Below, piece after piece: positions 17,414 through 25,282 of a stretch of 64,000 bases of DNA. The translations under genes and the position numbers were made by a program. The DNA is from Promethearchaeota archaeon Loki_b32 (GTDB taxonomy: Archaea; Asgardarchaeota; Lokiarchaeia; Sigyniarchaeales; SOKP01). Position 1 is the stretch's first letter; each line of letters starts with the position of its first letter. Where the stretch lies: assembly GCA_005223125.1 (NCBI GenBank), contig NJBH01000010.1, forward strand, positions 1 to 64,000. The letters run 5' to 3'. The notes under the pieces were generated by a model. That model saw only the letters and a program-made list of their open reading frames with translations, ran no database searches and was not told where the DNA came from.

Positions 17414-18600
17414 TCACCTGTAGTTAGTTTTTCTGGCAAGTATTTATCTGTTAAAAATTTAAACCCGTGAGAAGCAAATGCTTGTATTTCAGCTTTTATT
17501 TTCATTTTAAGAGCTAACTTAAGATCAGCTTCCCATGCTTTATTTTTTTTAACGAAATCTTCGTTTAATAGATCCTTCGTGCGTTTTTCGTCTTGCTTAT
17601 TCATCTTTATCCGGACTTCTTGAGGGATATTATATTTGTCTAAATCTCTGGTCAAAACACCTAGGAGTTTTATATTCGGTGTTGCAAGAAAAGGTGATTC
17701 ATAACTTAACCTTTTAGAACCTCTCAAATATACTGAGTGAATGTAATGACCATAAGGATCACTATCAACTAAGCTAAAGATTGGAAGATTTAATTCTTTA
17801 CTTAATCTCTTTAAAAACATTCTTACTGCAACATTCCCAACACCCTGAGCGGTTAAAAGGATGCAAGGATACTTTCTCCAAAATCTAGCTTCAGCCAAGC
17901 GCATCATAGCAGCATCTTTTTCTATTACTAAGATAAATTCAGCATCAGATTCAATTATTTCAATATTATCGAGCATCGGCGAAATTGTCCATCCTCCACT
18001 ACCTAATCCTTCTAAATCAATAATATCACTTCGATCACGAATCCTTAGTCTTCCTACACATGTACCTTTGGGGGCCGCTACAATATGAGTTGAATTTCTG
18101 GTTGTATATAACATAGTAGCAACATCCTCAATGCTTTTATCACTATTTTTTTGTTCTTGAAACAAATTAACATCAGTATAGAAGATTTCCCTTTTTGTAG
18201 CATGAATATCTTCATTAAGAAGTTCATTTACAACCTCCAAAACTCTCATTAGTCTAGTAATATCTGCAACACTAGTAAGCGTATGAAATTGTTTTTCCAT
18301 AATTTGTTTACCAAGTAATAATAAATCATTCTCTTCGTCCCAAATGATATTTGAGCTTGATCTAGATGGTAACTCAATTGATGGTCGTCCAGTGCTGTAA
18401 ATCTTTTCAAGAACTTTATCAATTAATTTATATAATCGATCATGCATTTCTTTTCTATTAAGATCATCAATTTTTACTGTATCTGGTGGAAAATCAATAT
18501 TTCTTATTTCTTTTCCTTTTTCTAAATATTCTAGGTACAAATTTTTTGCTGCTCGTAAATCATAAACATTATTATTTTGCTTTTTAGCCATTTTTTTCAC
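17404..18600 (-). CDS. top6A: DNA topoisomerase VI subunit A (Spo11-like)
   Basis: Subunit A makes the double-strand break through a tyrosine and passes DNA with subunit B. Residues 137-149 read R-E-I-F-Y-T-D-V-N-L-F-Q-E, with Tyr141 at the catalytic position; yeast Spo11 has R-D-I-F-Y there. The Toprim domain follows with L-V-I-E-K-D-A (Glu227) and L-V-D-S-D-P-Y-G (Asp279 and Asp281 bind magnesium). The length of 398 residues is close to the usual 360-390. The start lies 1 base after the stop of subunit B, so the two are translated from one transcript in the usual B-then-A order. All catalytic residues are present and I expect an active enzyme. Confidence 0.95.
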   Translation of the reverse strand: MKKMAKKQNNNVYDLRAAKNLYLEYLEKGKEIRNIDFPPDTVKIDDLNRKEMHDRLYKLIDKVLEKIYSTGRPSIELPSRSSSNIIWDEENDLLLLGKQIMEKQFHTLTSVADITRLMRVLEVVNELLNEDIHATKREIFYTDVNLFQEQKNSDKSIEDVATMLYTTRNSTHIVAAPKGTCVGRLRIRDRSDIIDLEGLGSGGWTISPMLDNIEIIESDAEFILVIEKDAAMMRLAEARFWRKYPCILLTAQGVGNVAVRMFLKRLSKELNLPIFSLVDSDPYGHYIHSVYLRGSKRLSYESPFLATPNIKLLGVLTRDLDKYNIPQEVRIKMNKQDEKRTKDLLNEDFVKKNKAWEADLKLALKMKIKAEIQAFASHGFKFLTDKYLPEKLTTGDWI

Positions 18601-18601
18601 C

Positions 18602-21600
18602 TCAATTCAATTTCCAATGTTTTCTACCCATCTTAACTTCAACTTGCACTTGTCCTTTACGCTCTAATTCTTTTAATTTCAATTGAAGGTATCGAGCATC
18701 CATCATATCTTTAATTCTTAATTTAAAAATAAGGTGTTTTATGGTTTGCCATTCATTTGATAATACTGAAATTATTCTATCAGTGGTAATGAGAGGTAGT
18801 TTTGTTTGAGTTGATTTTCGTATTGAAGGTGCTTTTTGAGGTGCAGTTAGGATGGGTGCTTTCTTCACAGAAGTTATTAAAGGTTTAGGTGTTTCTGTAA
18901 TAGTTTCTAACACCTTGGGTTTAGGCTTCTCTGGCTTTTTTATAACTTTCTCCGTAGTAAATGAGTCTAGAATCTTTTCAATAATCTCATTTTTTCTTGC
19001 TTTTGAGAGTGTTTCAATATCTTGCTCCTTACAATAATCTTTGAGTTCTTTGATTGTCCAGTTAAGTAAAGTTTTTTTAGAAATCATTGCTTTTTTTAGT
19101 TTCGGTTTTTGCATGGTTATTACTTTTTCAGGAGGGATCGTTTCTTTAAGAGTCTCTACTTCCTTTTCATCTTCTTTTACGATTTCTGGTTTTTTTACCT
19201 CAGGTATTTCGGGTTTCAAATCCATTGCAATAACAGGAACTGGTTTTTTCCCAATTGCTCCCTTCATTAAATCTTCAATTTCTTTAATGTCTACTCTTGC
19301 TTTGTATTTACTCTCCCCTCGAGATGCTATATTATATACACTTTTAGCAAATAAAGGGATATATTTCTCTATTAAACTAGCTCTTTTTTCACTTTTATAT
19401 ATGCTAGCTCTTCTATTAATATATATTCGTAATCTTCTTCCTATTGCCTCAAGACAAACTTTAATTTCTTTAATTAATTCTTCATCATCAGCTAAAGCAT
19501 TTTTTGATTGTGATTTAAACATTAAATGCACAAAAGGACCCGAAACATTAACTAACAGCTTTATAGGTCCTCGTGGTAAGCCATTATCATAAGTTTCAAG
19601 ATTATAATTCTTCCAATTTACAGATTGAACTGCTTTTGTTATAGCACAATCAGCATTATCTCTTAATTTCGGAGTTCTATTTACAAATCGAGATAAAACA
19701 TCCCTTGATCGTTTTGGAACTTCAATATTTCTGGAATAAGCCAATACAGCCTCAACTACGTATGCTAATCCTTTTCCGCTAGTAGGCGTTCTTGTTTCTG
19801 CTGCTACAAAATCATCATCTTTAGTATATGTTTCAAGGAAATAGTCAAAAACATCGTGGTAGCTATCTATAGAATCAATATCTGAAAAGGTAAGAACATC
19901 ATCAATCGTTTGTTTTATTTGTCGGAATTCCAAAGTTTCATCGATGATATCAATAGTTCCCAATATTTCTGAATTTAAATCAATAATCTCTCCTGTATCT
20001 ATCTTAATATTAGCGATTGCATCCTTTAGATTCTCAGTTTCTTCCTCCAACAATGCGTTCTTTTTTTCATCGAATAATAATTCCGTTGTTTTACGAATAG
20101 TATCGATTGGTGCATCAAAATCATCATTATTATCTGAAATTCGTAATCCAATTTCTTTAATTAAAGTATTCTCCAAAATTGATTCTCCTACGGGAATTGC
20201 CGTGTCTGTTGGAGGGGCCATATATTTCATTGATTTGAAAGCAAGGAATAGAGAATTGAATTGCTCTTTTGTTAAGTCAATAGGTTTTACTTTAGATATT
20301 TGAACTTTTGTAACTAAATCTTCAAAATCTGTTCGTTTCTTAAATTTTTTTAATTCAATTAATCCATCTTTAGCATTTCGAAATAAATCATTTAAATTTC
20401 CCTTAGTTTTGTCTTTTTCTTTTCTAATACTCTCAATATTTTTCAAATATTTCCTGATTTCTCTTTCTAAAGCTTTAATTTCTTTTTGAGTTACAGTTTT
20501 TTCAATTTGATTATTTAATTTCTTAATCTCTTTATTTGAGTTTTCAATATCCTTTATGAATTTGCTATAGTCTGATATTAAATCCCCATATTTTTCCTTA
20601 AGTTCTTCTGATTCAACTTGATATATTATTAATTTATCTCGTGGTTTAGTTGAGCGCCCATATATCCTTTTTTCATGTCTAATGAAATAAATTTGATCTT
20701 CTTTTTTCTTTATTGAATTTACAAAACCATCTTTTAGAATTAGGAAATTATAGTTATCTTGTAAGTCTCTTTCGGCAATATCAACAATTTCTTTAGCTAT
20801 TTTTGAACTCATTCTGACAAAATTTTCTTGTAAAAACGCGGATATAGATTTATTTTCTGATTTTGTAATCAAATCTTGTAAATCTCCTATATTAACCGAA
20901 GAAGGATGAGGTTTGGCATATTTAGGTTCGGATGGAAAAGAAGTAGCCAATCTACGGTAAATTTTTTCCTTACCATATGGATCAATATATATAATTGTAA
21001 AATGAGGATTCATAAATGCAGTTTCTTCAATATATTTCTCAGTATATCCTCTAATATATCGTACATTTAAATAATTCAACTTGATATAGGTCCCATGTAA
21101 AAAGGGGCTATCAATTTTAGTCGGATGGATTAAATACTTTTTTTCATTTTTTGAAGTAGTGAAAAATTCAGAACAAGTGGCATAAACATTATCAATCGTT
21201 TTTGAAACCGTAATAATCGGTTTGCCTGTGGTATTTTGAGCGTCGCTAAAAGCACTTGGGGCTCCAAAGCCTTGACTACCTCTTGTTTGTTTTAGTTCCA
21301 TAGATTTTGATGACGCCAGATATTTTCCAAATTTTCTTAAATCAATTTTTGACATTCCGGTACCATTATCAAATATTTCAAAAGTGTAACTCATAATATT
21401 TTTCTGACTAATTTCAGAAGTTAAAAATGAAGGGGCTTCAAATTCTCTAATACGAACAATCACTATTGGTTCTACATCAATTATAAATTCTACAGGTTTA
21501 ATTATCTCATTCATGTCATCAATTATTCTTCTCACTTCTTCCTCAACTTCTAGTTCTTCCTTATCGGTTATTTCCCCAGACTCTTCTTCTTTTACTTCTA

Positions 21601-21955
21601 CCTCTTTTATAATAGAATTATCGGGTTCAGTAGATTCAATTCCTAATTCATGCATCAATGTTCGTTTTGCTTCATTATTTAAGTGTTGAGTTTTTTTTTC
21701 CTCCTTCGCAGCTTCAACTATAGAAAATTTCTCTAAGAATAATTCTTGATCTAACGAAAACATGAATTTTGAGTCTGGCTCCTTAAGTTCCTTCCATTGA
21801 AAACTTTCAATAGCGTCTAATGCATTATCGCTAAATTCAGCGCAATACTGAACATGTTTCCAATAGCCAAACTCAAATCCAACAAGTTGAGTTCTCTTTC
21901 GCATAAATTCTGCGATTGTACCTTGCTTTATCTTTCCTTCCTCTTTAGATGAAAT
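18602..21955 (-). CDS. top6B: DNA topoisomerase VI subunit B with acidic insert and C-terminal SAP-like domain
   Basis: Subunit B is the GHKL ATPase that gates DNA passage. Counting from the first ATG (21904), the N-box is E-F-S-D-N-A-L-D-A (23-31), G1 is D-N-G-T-G-M (179-184) and the lid is R-G-S-Q-G-F-G-A-P (208-216). The protein has about 1100 residues, against about 530-660 normally. The extra length is an acidic insert between N-box and G1 (about 40-135), a coiled coil near 430-520, a Pro/Lys-rich linker, a SAP-like helix pair around W949-T-I-K-E-L-K-D-Y and a C-terminal winged-helix-like end. The conserved N-terminal A-E-F-F motif of the family appears as G-T-I-A-E-F just before the ATG, so translation must start upstream. 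The only in-frame candidates are ATT at 21955 (AAGGTG 8 bases before) and ATA at 21931 (GAGG 8 bases before). I chose the ATT. Confidence 0.9.
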   Translation of the reverse strand: MSSKEEGKIKQGTIAEFMRKRTQLVGFEFGYWKHVQYCAEFSDNALDAIESFQWKELKEPDSKFMFSLDQELFLEKFSIVEAAKEEKKTQHLNNEAKRTLMHELGIESTEPDNSIIKEVEVKEEESGEITDKEELEVEEEVRRIIDDMNEIIKPVEFIIDVEPIVIVRIREFEAPSFLTSEISQKNIMSYTFEIFDNGTGMSKIDLRKFGKYLASSKSMELKQTRGSQGFGAPSAFSDAQNTTGKPIITVSKTIDNVYATCSEFFTTSKNEKKYLIHPTKIDSPFLHGTYIKLNYLNVRYIRGYTEKYIEETAFMNPHFTIIYIDPYGKEKIYRRLATSFPSEPKYAKPHPSSVNIGDLQDLITKSENKSISAFLQENFVRMSSKIAKEIVDIAERDLQDNYNFLILKDGFVNSIKKKEDQIYFIRHEKRIYGRSTKPRDKLIIYQVESEELKEKYGDLISDYSKFIKDIENSNKEIKKLNNQIEKTVTQKEIKALEREIRKYLKNIESIRKEKDKTKGNLNDLFRNAKDGLIELKKFKKRTDFEDLVTKVQISKVKPIDLTKEQFNSLFLAFKSMKYMAPPTDTAIPVGESILENTLIKEIGLRISDNNDDFDAPIDTIRKTTELLFDEKKNALLEEETENLKDAIANIKIDTGEIIDLNSEILGTIDIIDETLEFRQIKQTIDDVLTFSDIDSIDSYHDVFDYFLETYTKDDDFVAAETRTPTSGKGLAYVVEAVLAYSRNIEVPKRSRDVLSRFVNRTPKLRDNADCAITKAVQSVNWKNYNLETYDNGLPRGPIKLLVNVSGPFVHLMFKSQSKNALADDEELIKEIKVCLEAIGRRLRIYINRRASIYKSEKRASLIEKYIPLFAKSVYNIASRGESKYKARVDIKEIEDLMKGAIGKKPVPVIAMDLKPEIPEVKKPEIVKEDEKEVETLKETIPPEKVITMQKPKLKKAMISKKTLLNWTIKELKDYCKEQDIETLSKARKNEIIEKILDSFTTEKVIKKPEKPKPKVLETITETPKPLITSVKKAPILTAPQKAPSIRKSTQTKLPLITTDRIISVLSNEWQTIKHLIFKLRIKDMMDARYLQLKLKELERKGQVQVEVKMGRKHWKLN

Positions 21956-21963
21956 TTATGATA

Positions 21964-21969
21964 CACCTT
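21964..21969 (-). promoter_or_regulatory. Ribosome binding site AAGGTG before an ATT start of topoVI-B
   Basis: AAGGTG is followed by 8 bases and then ATT at 21955. GGTG is complementary to the CACC of the 16S rRNA tail. It supports an upstream start that includes the conserved A-E-F motif of subunit B. Confidence 0.4.
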
Positions 21970-22227
21970 TTTGTTATTTTATTTTATTAAATTTTTTAAT
22001 TAAATTATAAACTTATACGTAAATATTCTTAAATCTTTTTATAGTGTAATAATATATAGGATCAATACTCTATTGTTTTAACCTTTCAATCTAATTAGCA
22101 AAACTTTTACTAATTCCTTCATTTTTTACAGTAATTAAATTACTATTTAAATATTTTGATTAGGTTCTTAATTTTATAAATTTTAGGAGAACAAAGAAAA
22201 GGAAATTTAGTATTCCATTTAATATAA
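21970..22227. other. AT-rich intergenic region between coaBC and topoVI-B
   Basis: This stretch lies upstream of the topoVI operon and downstream of coaBC, both on the minus strand. A run reading CTATAAAAAG on the minus strand near 22040 is a possible TATA box for the topoVI operon. I see no open frame, repeat or stable hairpin. Confidence 0.4.
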
Positions 22228-23514
22228 TTAAGCTAAAGATTCCCTTTTTTTAAAAGTCTCTAAAGCGACGTCAAGTATTTTAGAAGCAATAAATCGTTTA
22301 GTATTTCTCTCAACGTGTTGTATATATTTTTTCTTATCTATAATATATACTTCATTGTATTTACTACTGAAACCAATATCATCCCTTCCTATATCATTGG
22401 CTACAATTAAATCTGCCTCAGATTTAACAAGTCGATTGTATGCACGGTCTATTAATTCACTTTTAGAAACATTTATTTCTGCTTTAAACGCAACAATAAA
22501 TAAATTATAATCTTTTTTTCTTGCGATATCTATTATTTTTGGTGTCAACTTCATATTAACTTGTAATTCTTCTACATTATCAGATGATATTTTTCCCTCA
22601 ATATATTCAGTGGGTTTATAATCACTTACCGCTGCTGCTGAAATGAAAAAATCATAATTGTTATATGAAACTTCCTCTTTAACAGTTTTTATAAAATCAG
22701 CAATAGAAACAACATGTTTTGTGGTTATGTAATCAGGAAGTTTTGTTGTGCATTCTCCGGCAATTAGTAATACATCAGCACCTCTAGCAGAAGCTTCTTT
22801 AGCTAATTCAATACCCATTTTTCCCGATGATTTATTTGAGACAAATCGAACAGAATCTATAGCTTCTCTTGTAGGACCCGCTGTAATGAGTATTTTTTTC
22901 CCCTCTAAATCTTTCTCAGAAATTAATAAATCAATAACTCTATCAATTATATCATCAATTCTAGCAATTTTAGCCTTTCCTTCAGAAATTCTTGGACCTA
23001 GGATTTCAACACCATACTCACGTAATTTTCGCTCATTCTGTTTTAAAATAGGATGTCTATACATACTTTCATGCATTGCTGGTACAATTACAATAGGTAT
23101 GGAAGATCCAAATGCTGTTGATGCTACTGTTGTAACGGGTGTATCATCAATTCCATATGCAATTTTTGAAATTGTGTTTGCAGTAGCAGGACATATTAGA
23201 ATTAAATCAGCTTTTCCAACACTTCTAGGTCTATCCCCTGCTAGATAAACATGTTCGACAGCACCAGTTAAATTAGTGATAACCTTATTTCCTGTTGCCC
23301 ATTCCATTAAAGCAGGGGTAATTAATTCTGTGGCTGCTTTAGACATAATACAGATTACTTCAGCACCTAATCTCATTAGTTCCCTAGCTACAATAGGAGA
23401 GGAAACTACAGCTACTGATCCCGTTAAACACATACATATTGTTTTCCCCCTAAGAATTGTTCCCTTACTTTCAACAATATCCTTTGAGGGGTGTTGAAAA
23501 TTATTTTTTTTCAT
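22228..23514 (-). CDS. coaBC: Phosphopantothenoylcysteine decarboxylase / phosphopantothenate-cysteine ligase
   Basis: CoaBC (Dfp) carries out two steps of coenzyme A synthesis: CTP-dependent joining of cysteine to phosphopantothenate, then FMN-dependent decarboxylation. The N-terminal flavoprotein domain has L-T-G-S-V-A-V-V (30-37), the active-site His88 in V-E-H-V-Y-L-A, and the P-A-M-H-E-S-M-Y substrate loop, a variant of P-A-M-N-x-x-M. The C-terminal ligase starts at about 205 with I-L-I-T-A-G-P-T-R-E, has N-K-S-S-G-K-M-G and A-A-A-V-S-D-Y, and ends with the lysine-rich V-A-F-K-A-E segment. The length of 428 is normal for a fused enzyme. It is a single gene; a broken transposase gene lies just upstream. 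Confidence 0.95.
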   Translation of the reverse strand: MKKNNFQHPSKDIVESKGTILRGKTICMCLTGSVAVVSSPIVARELMRLGAEVICIMSKAATELITPALMEWATGNKVITNLTGAVEHVYLAGDRPRSVGKADLILICPATANTISKIAYGIDDTPVTTVASTAFGSSIPIVIVPAMHESMYRHPILKQNERKLREYGVEILGPRISEGKAKIARIDDIIDRVIDLLISEKDLEGKKILITAGPTREAIDSVRFVSNKSSGKMGIELAKEASARGADVLLIAGECTTKLPDYITTKHVVSIADFIKTVKEEVSYNNYDFFISAAAVSDYKPTEYIEGKISSDNVEELQVNMKLTPKIIDIARKKDYNLFIVAFKAEINVSKSELIDRAYNRLVKSEADLIVANDIGRDDIGFSSKYNEVYIIDKKKYIQHVERNTKRFIASKILDVALETFKKRESLA

Positions 23515-23660
23515 AATCTACAATTTTCGTTTACTAATTATCAATTAAACTTATAGCATTATTATTTTTTTATTTATGCAAAAATTTTATAAAATAAGTA
23601 TTTTTTCTCTCTGCATAAATTTTAATTGTATAAACTTTCAGATTCTATTTGAACCACTAA

Positions 23661-23672
23661 TGTCTAAAGACA
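23661..23672 (-). repeat. Terminal hairpin at the 3' end of the TnpB element
   Basis: TGTCTAAAGACA is a perfect inverted repeat that overlaps the tnpB stop codon at 23664-23666. IS200/IS605-family elements end in small hairpins just after tnpB, and this region also forms the guide RNA scaffold. The hairpin is a candidate right end; I could not find the matching left end. Confidence 0.3.
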
Positions 23673-24920
23673 AGTAGCTTCTTTTTTCCTCAAGAATTGC
23701 TGAGTAATCAGTCTTAAATTCTCTCTAAAAGCGACCCCCGTAGGCCCTACGGTTGTATCATTATTCTTAATGATCTTGATCTGATTTTCTTTTAAAATTT
23801 CTAGACCTTTATTTCTAATATTAATGGAAGCATTAATATCTCGATCAAGCTCAGTGCTACAATCTGGGCAAACCCACTTCCGCTCATTTAACAATAATTG
23901 ACTATTTATATGCCCACAATTTGAACATGTTTTGCTTGATGGGAAAAATCTATCTATAAAGATTAAATGCTTACCTTTTTGCTCCAATTTATATCTTAGA
24001 ATGGCAGTAAATTGATGCCATGAAAAATCTAAAGTGACTGATTTAGATATCCCTGAATTAAATTGTTGCATTCCTTTAATGTTTAAATCTTCTAAAATTA
24101 TACAATCAAAATGTTCGGATAATAAATGGGTTATCTTATGTATCCAATCTTTTTTTCTATTATTAATTTTACTATAGAATCTGGCTAATTTATATTGACC
24201 CTTAAGTTTATTATTAGATCCTTTTTGCTTTCTACTTAACTTTCTATGCTTTCTTTTCAATCTCTCTTCTTCCATCCTATAAAATCTAGGATTCATAAAC
24301 TCAATTTCTTTGGTTATCAGAAATTTAGAAGCGCTCATATCAAATCCAATTATTTTATTATCTTCTATCTCTTGTCTAGGTCTAATATTATTTTTTCTCT
24401 CGATCAAAATGGAGACATAATACTTTTCAGATCTATCTTTAGAAACAGTTAGATGTTTTATTTCTTCTGTAAATCTTCTATTATCTCTGTATTTTATCCA
24501 AGATTTAATATTTGGTAGTTTGATTTTTCTATTTTCAAAATCTACTTTACAATTATTATTTATGTTAAAAGTAGTATAAGATTGTCTCGCTCTCTTTGAT
24601 TTAAATTTAGGAAATCCAATCTATCTCTTTTTTTTTAAACCTTTAAAAAAATTTTGATATGCTGATTGTAAATTCCTCCATTCCGATTGTATAGCTTTAG
24701 AATCCACTTCTTTTAGAAAATCAAATTCTTCTTTATAATCCTTTTCTGTTTTATATTTATAATTATAGAGAGCTTTTTTATCATGTTTAAGTAATTTATA
24801 AACAATTTTTCGCTCTTCCAACATTTTATTATAAATAAATCTGTAACACCCAAATGACTTATCTAACAGTTCTTTTTGCCTTTGATTAGGATAAATCCGG
24901 AATTTATATGCTCTATTCAT
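23664..24920 (-). pseudogene. tnpB: TnpB (IS200/IS605 OrfB) RNA-guided nuclease gene broken by one in-frame amber codon
   Basis: The gene starts at 24920 with the OrfB N-terminal helix-turn-helix (Y-K-F-R-I-Y-P-N-Q-R-Q) and reaches K-K-K-R at residue 99. It then meets TAG at 24621-24623 and continues in the same frame as I-G-F-P-K-F-K-S-K-R to a normal stop at 23664. Apart from that codon the 418-codon frame is intact. The RuvC residues are present: Asp in I-I-G-F-D-M-S-A, Glu in L-E-D-L-N-I-K-G and Asp in L-D-R-D-I-N-A-S. So is the zinc finger C-S-N-C ... C-P-D-C. TnpB cuts DNA guided by an RNA from the element's own right end and helps the element persist. A single nonsense change suggests recent inactivation, unless the amber codon is read through. 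No tnpA transposase gene is nearby. Confidence 0.85.
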
Positions 24921-24993
24921 CTAACACTCTTAAGAATATGTATAGATTTAAATTCAGAGATACTCAATAATTAATAATTTATTTTCATGTTTA

Positions 24994-25116
24994 AAAACAC
25001 AGATATTTTTAAAAAAGCCCTTAAATGTAATATGAGAGGATCCATAGTAAATTTTCAGGAGGCGCAAGCAAAAACATAGACATTTTTAAAATAGCTTATA
25101 ATTGCAATATAAAAGG
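24994..25116 (+). repeat. Imperfect 46-bp direct repeat, 77-bp spacing
   Basis: Copy 1 at 24994-25039 and copy 2 at 25071-25116 share AAAAACA-AGA-ATTTTTAAAA with AGC, AATAT and AGG blocks in the same order. Copy 2 lies inside the PHP-domain remnant and encodes K-N-I-D-I-F-K-I-A-Y-N-C-N-I-K-G. Copy 1 encodes K-N-T-D-I-F-K-K-A-L-K-C-N-M-R-G in a frame that does not join the remnant. Confidence 0.6.
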
Positions 25117-25273
25117 TGTTAATACAGTAGGAACAGGTGATTGTCTTCATCCAATGTGGTTAAGCGAATTATTTGATAATTTAATTGAAGCAATTCAAAA
25201 AGTAAGGAAAGGTAAATTCTGGTTTATTCCGGGTCATGACACGGTTTATGGGAAATTACAATTTGAAAATTAG
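25040..25273 (+). pseudogene. Remnant of a PHP-domain phosphoesterase
   Basis: An open stretch of 77 codons plus TAG has no start codon; an in-frame TAA lies at 25028-25030. It reads I-H-S-K-F-S-G-G-A-S-K-N-I-D-I-F-K and then N-T-V-G-T-G-D-C-L-H-P-M-W-L and F-W-F-I-P-G-H-D. This is the N-terminal part of the PHP-like phosphoesterase proteins found beside or fused to UvrD-type helicases (D-L-H-I-H-S-x-F-S, then V-G-T-G-D-x-x-H-P-x-W-L). About three quarters of a normal protein is missing. It lies between the broken tnpB gene and the SWIM-finger gene, in a spot that appears to have been rearranged. Confidence 0.65.
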
Positions 25274-25282
25274 ATTAAACCA

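Noticed and set aside
23664-24920. Two separate transposase genes
   Set aside because: Both halves are in one frame, separated by a single TAG with no frameshift, so they are one gene.
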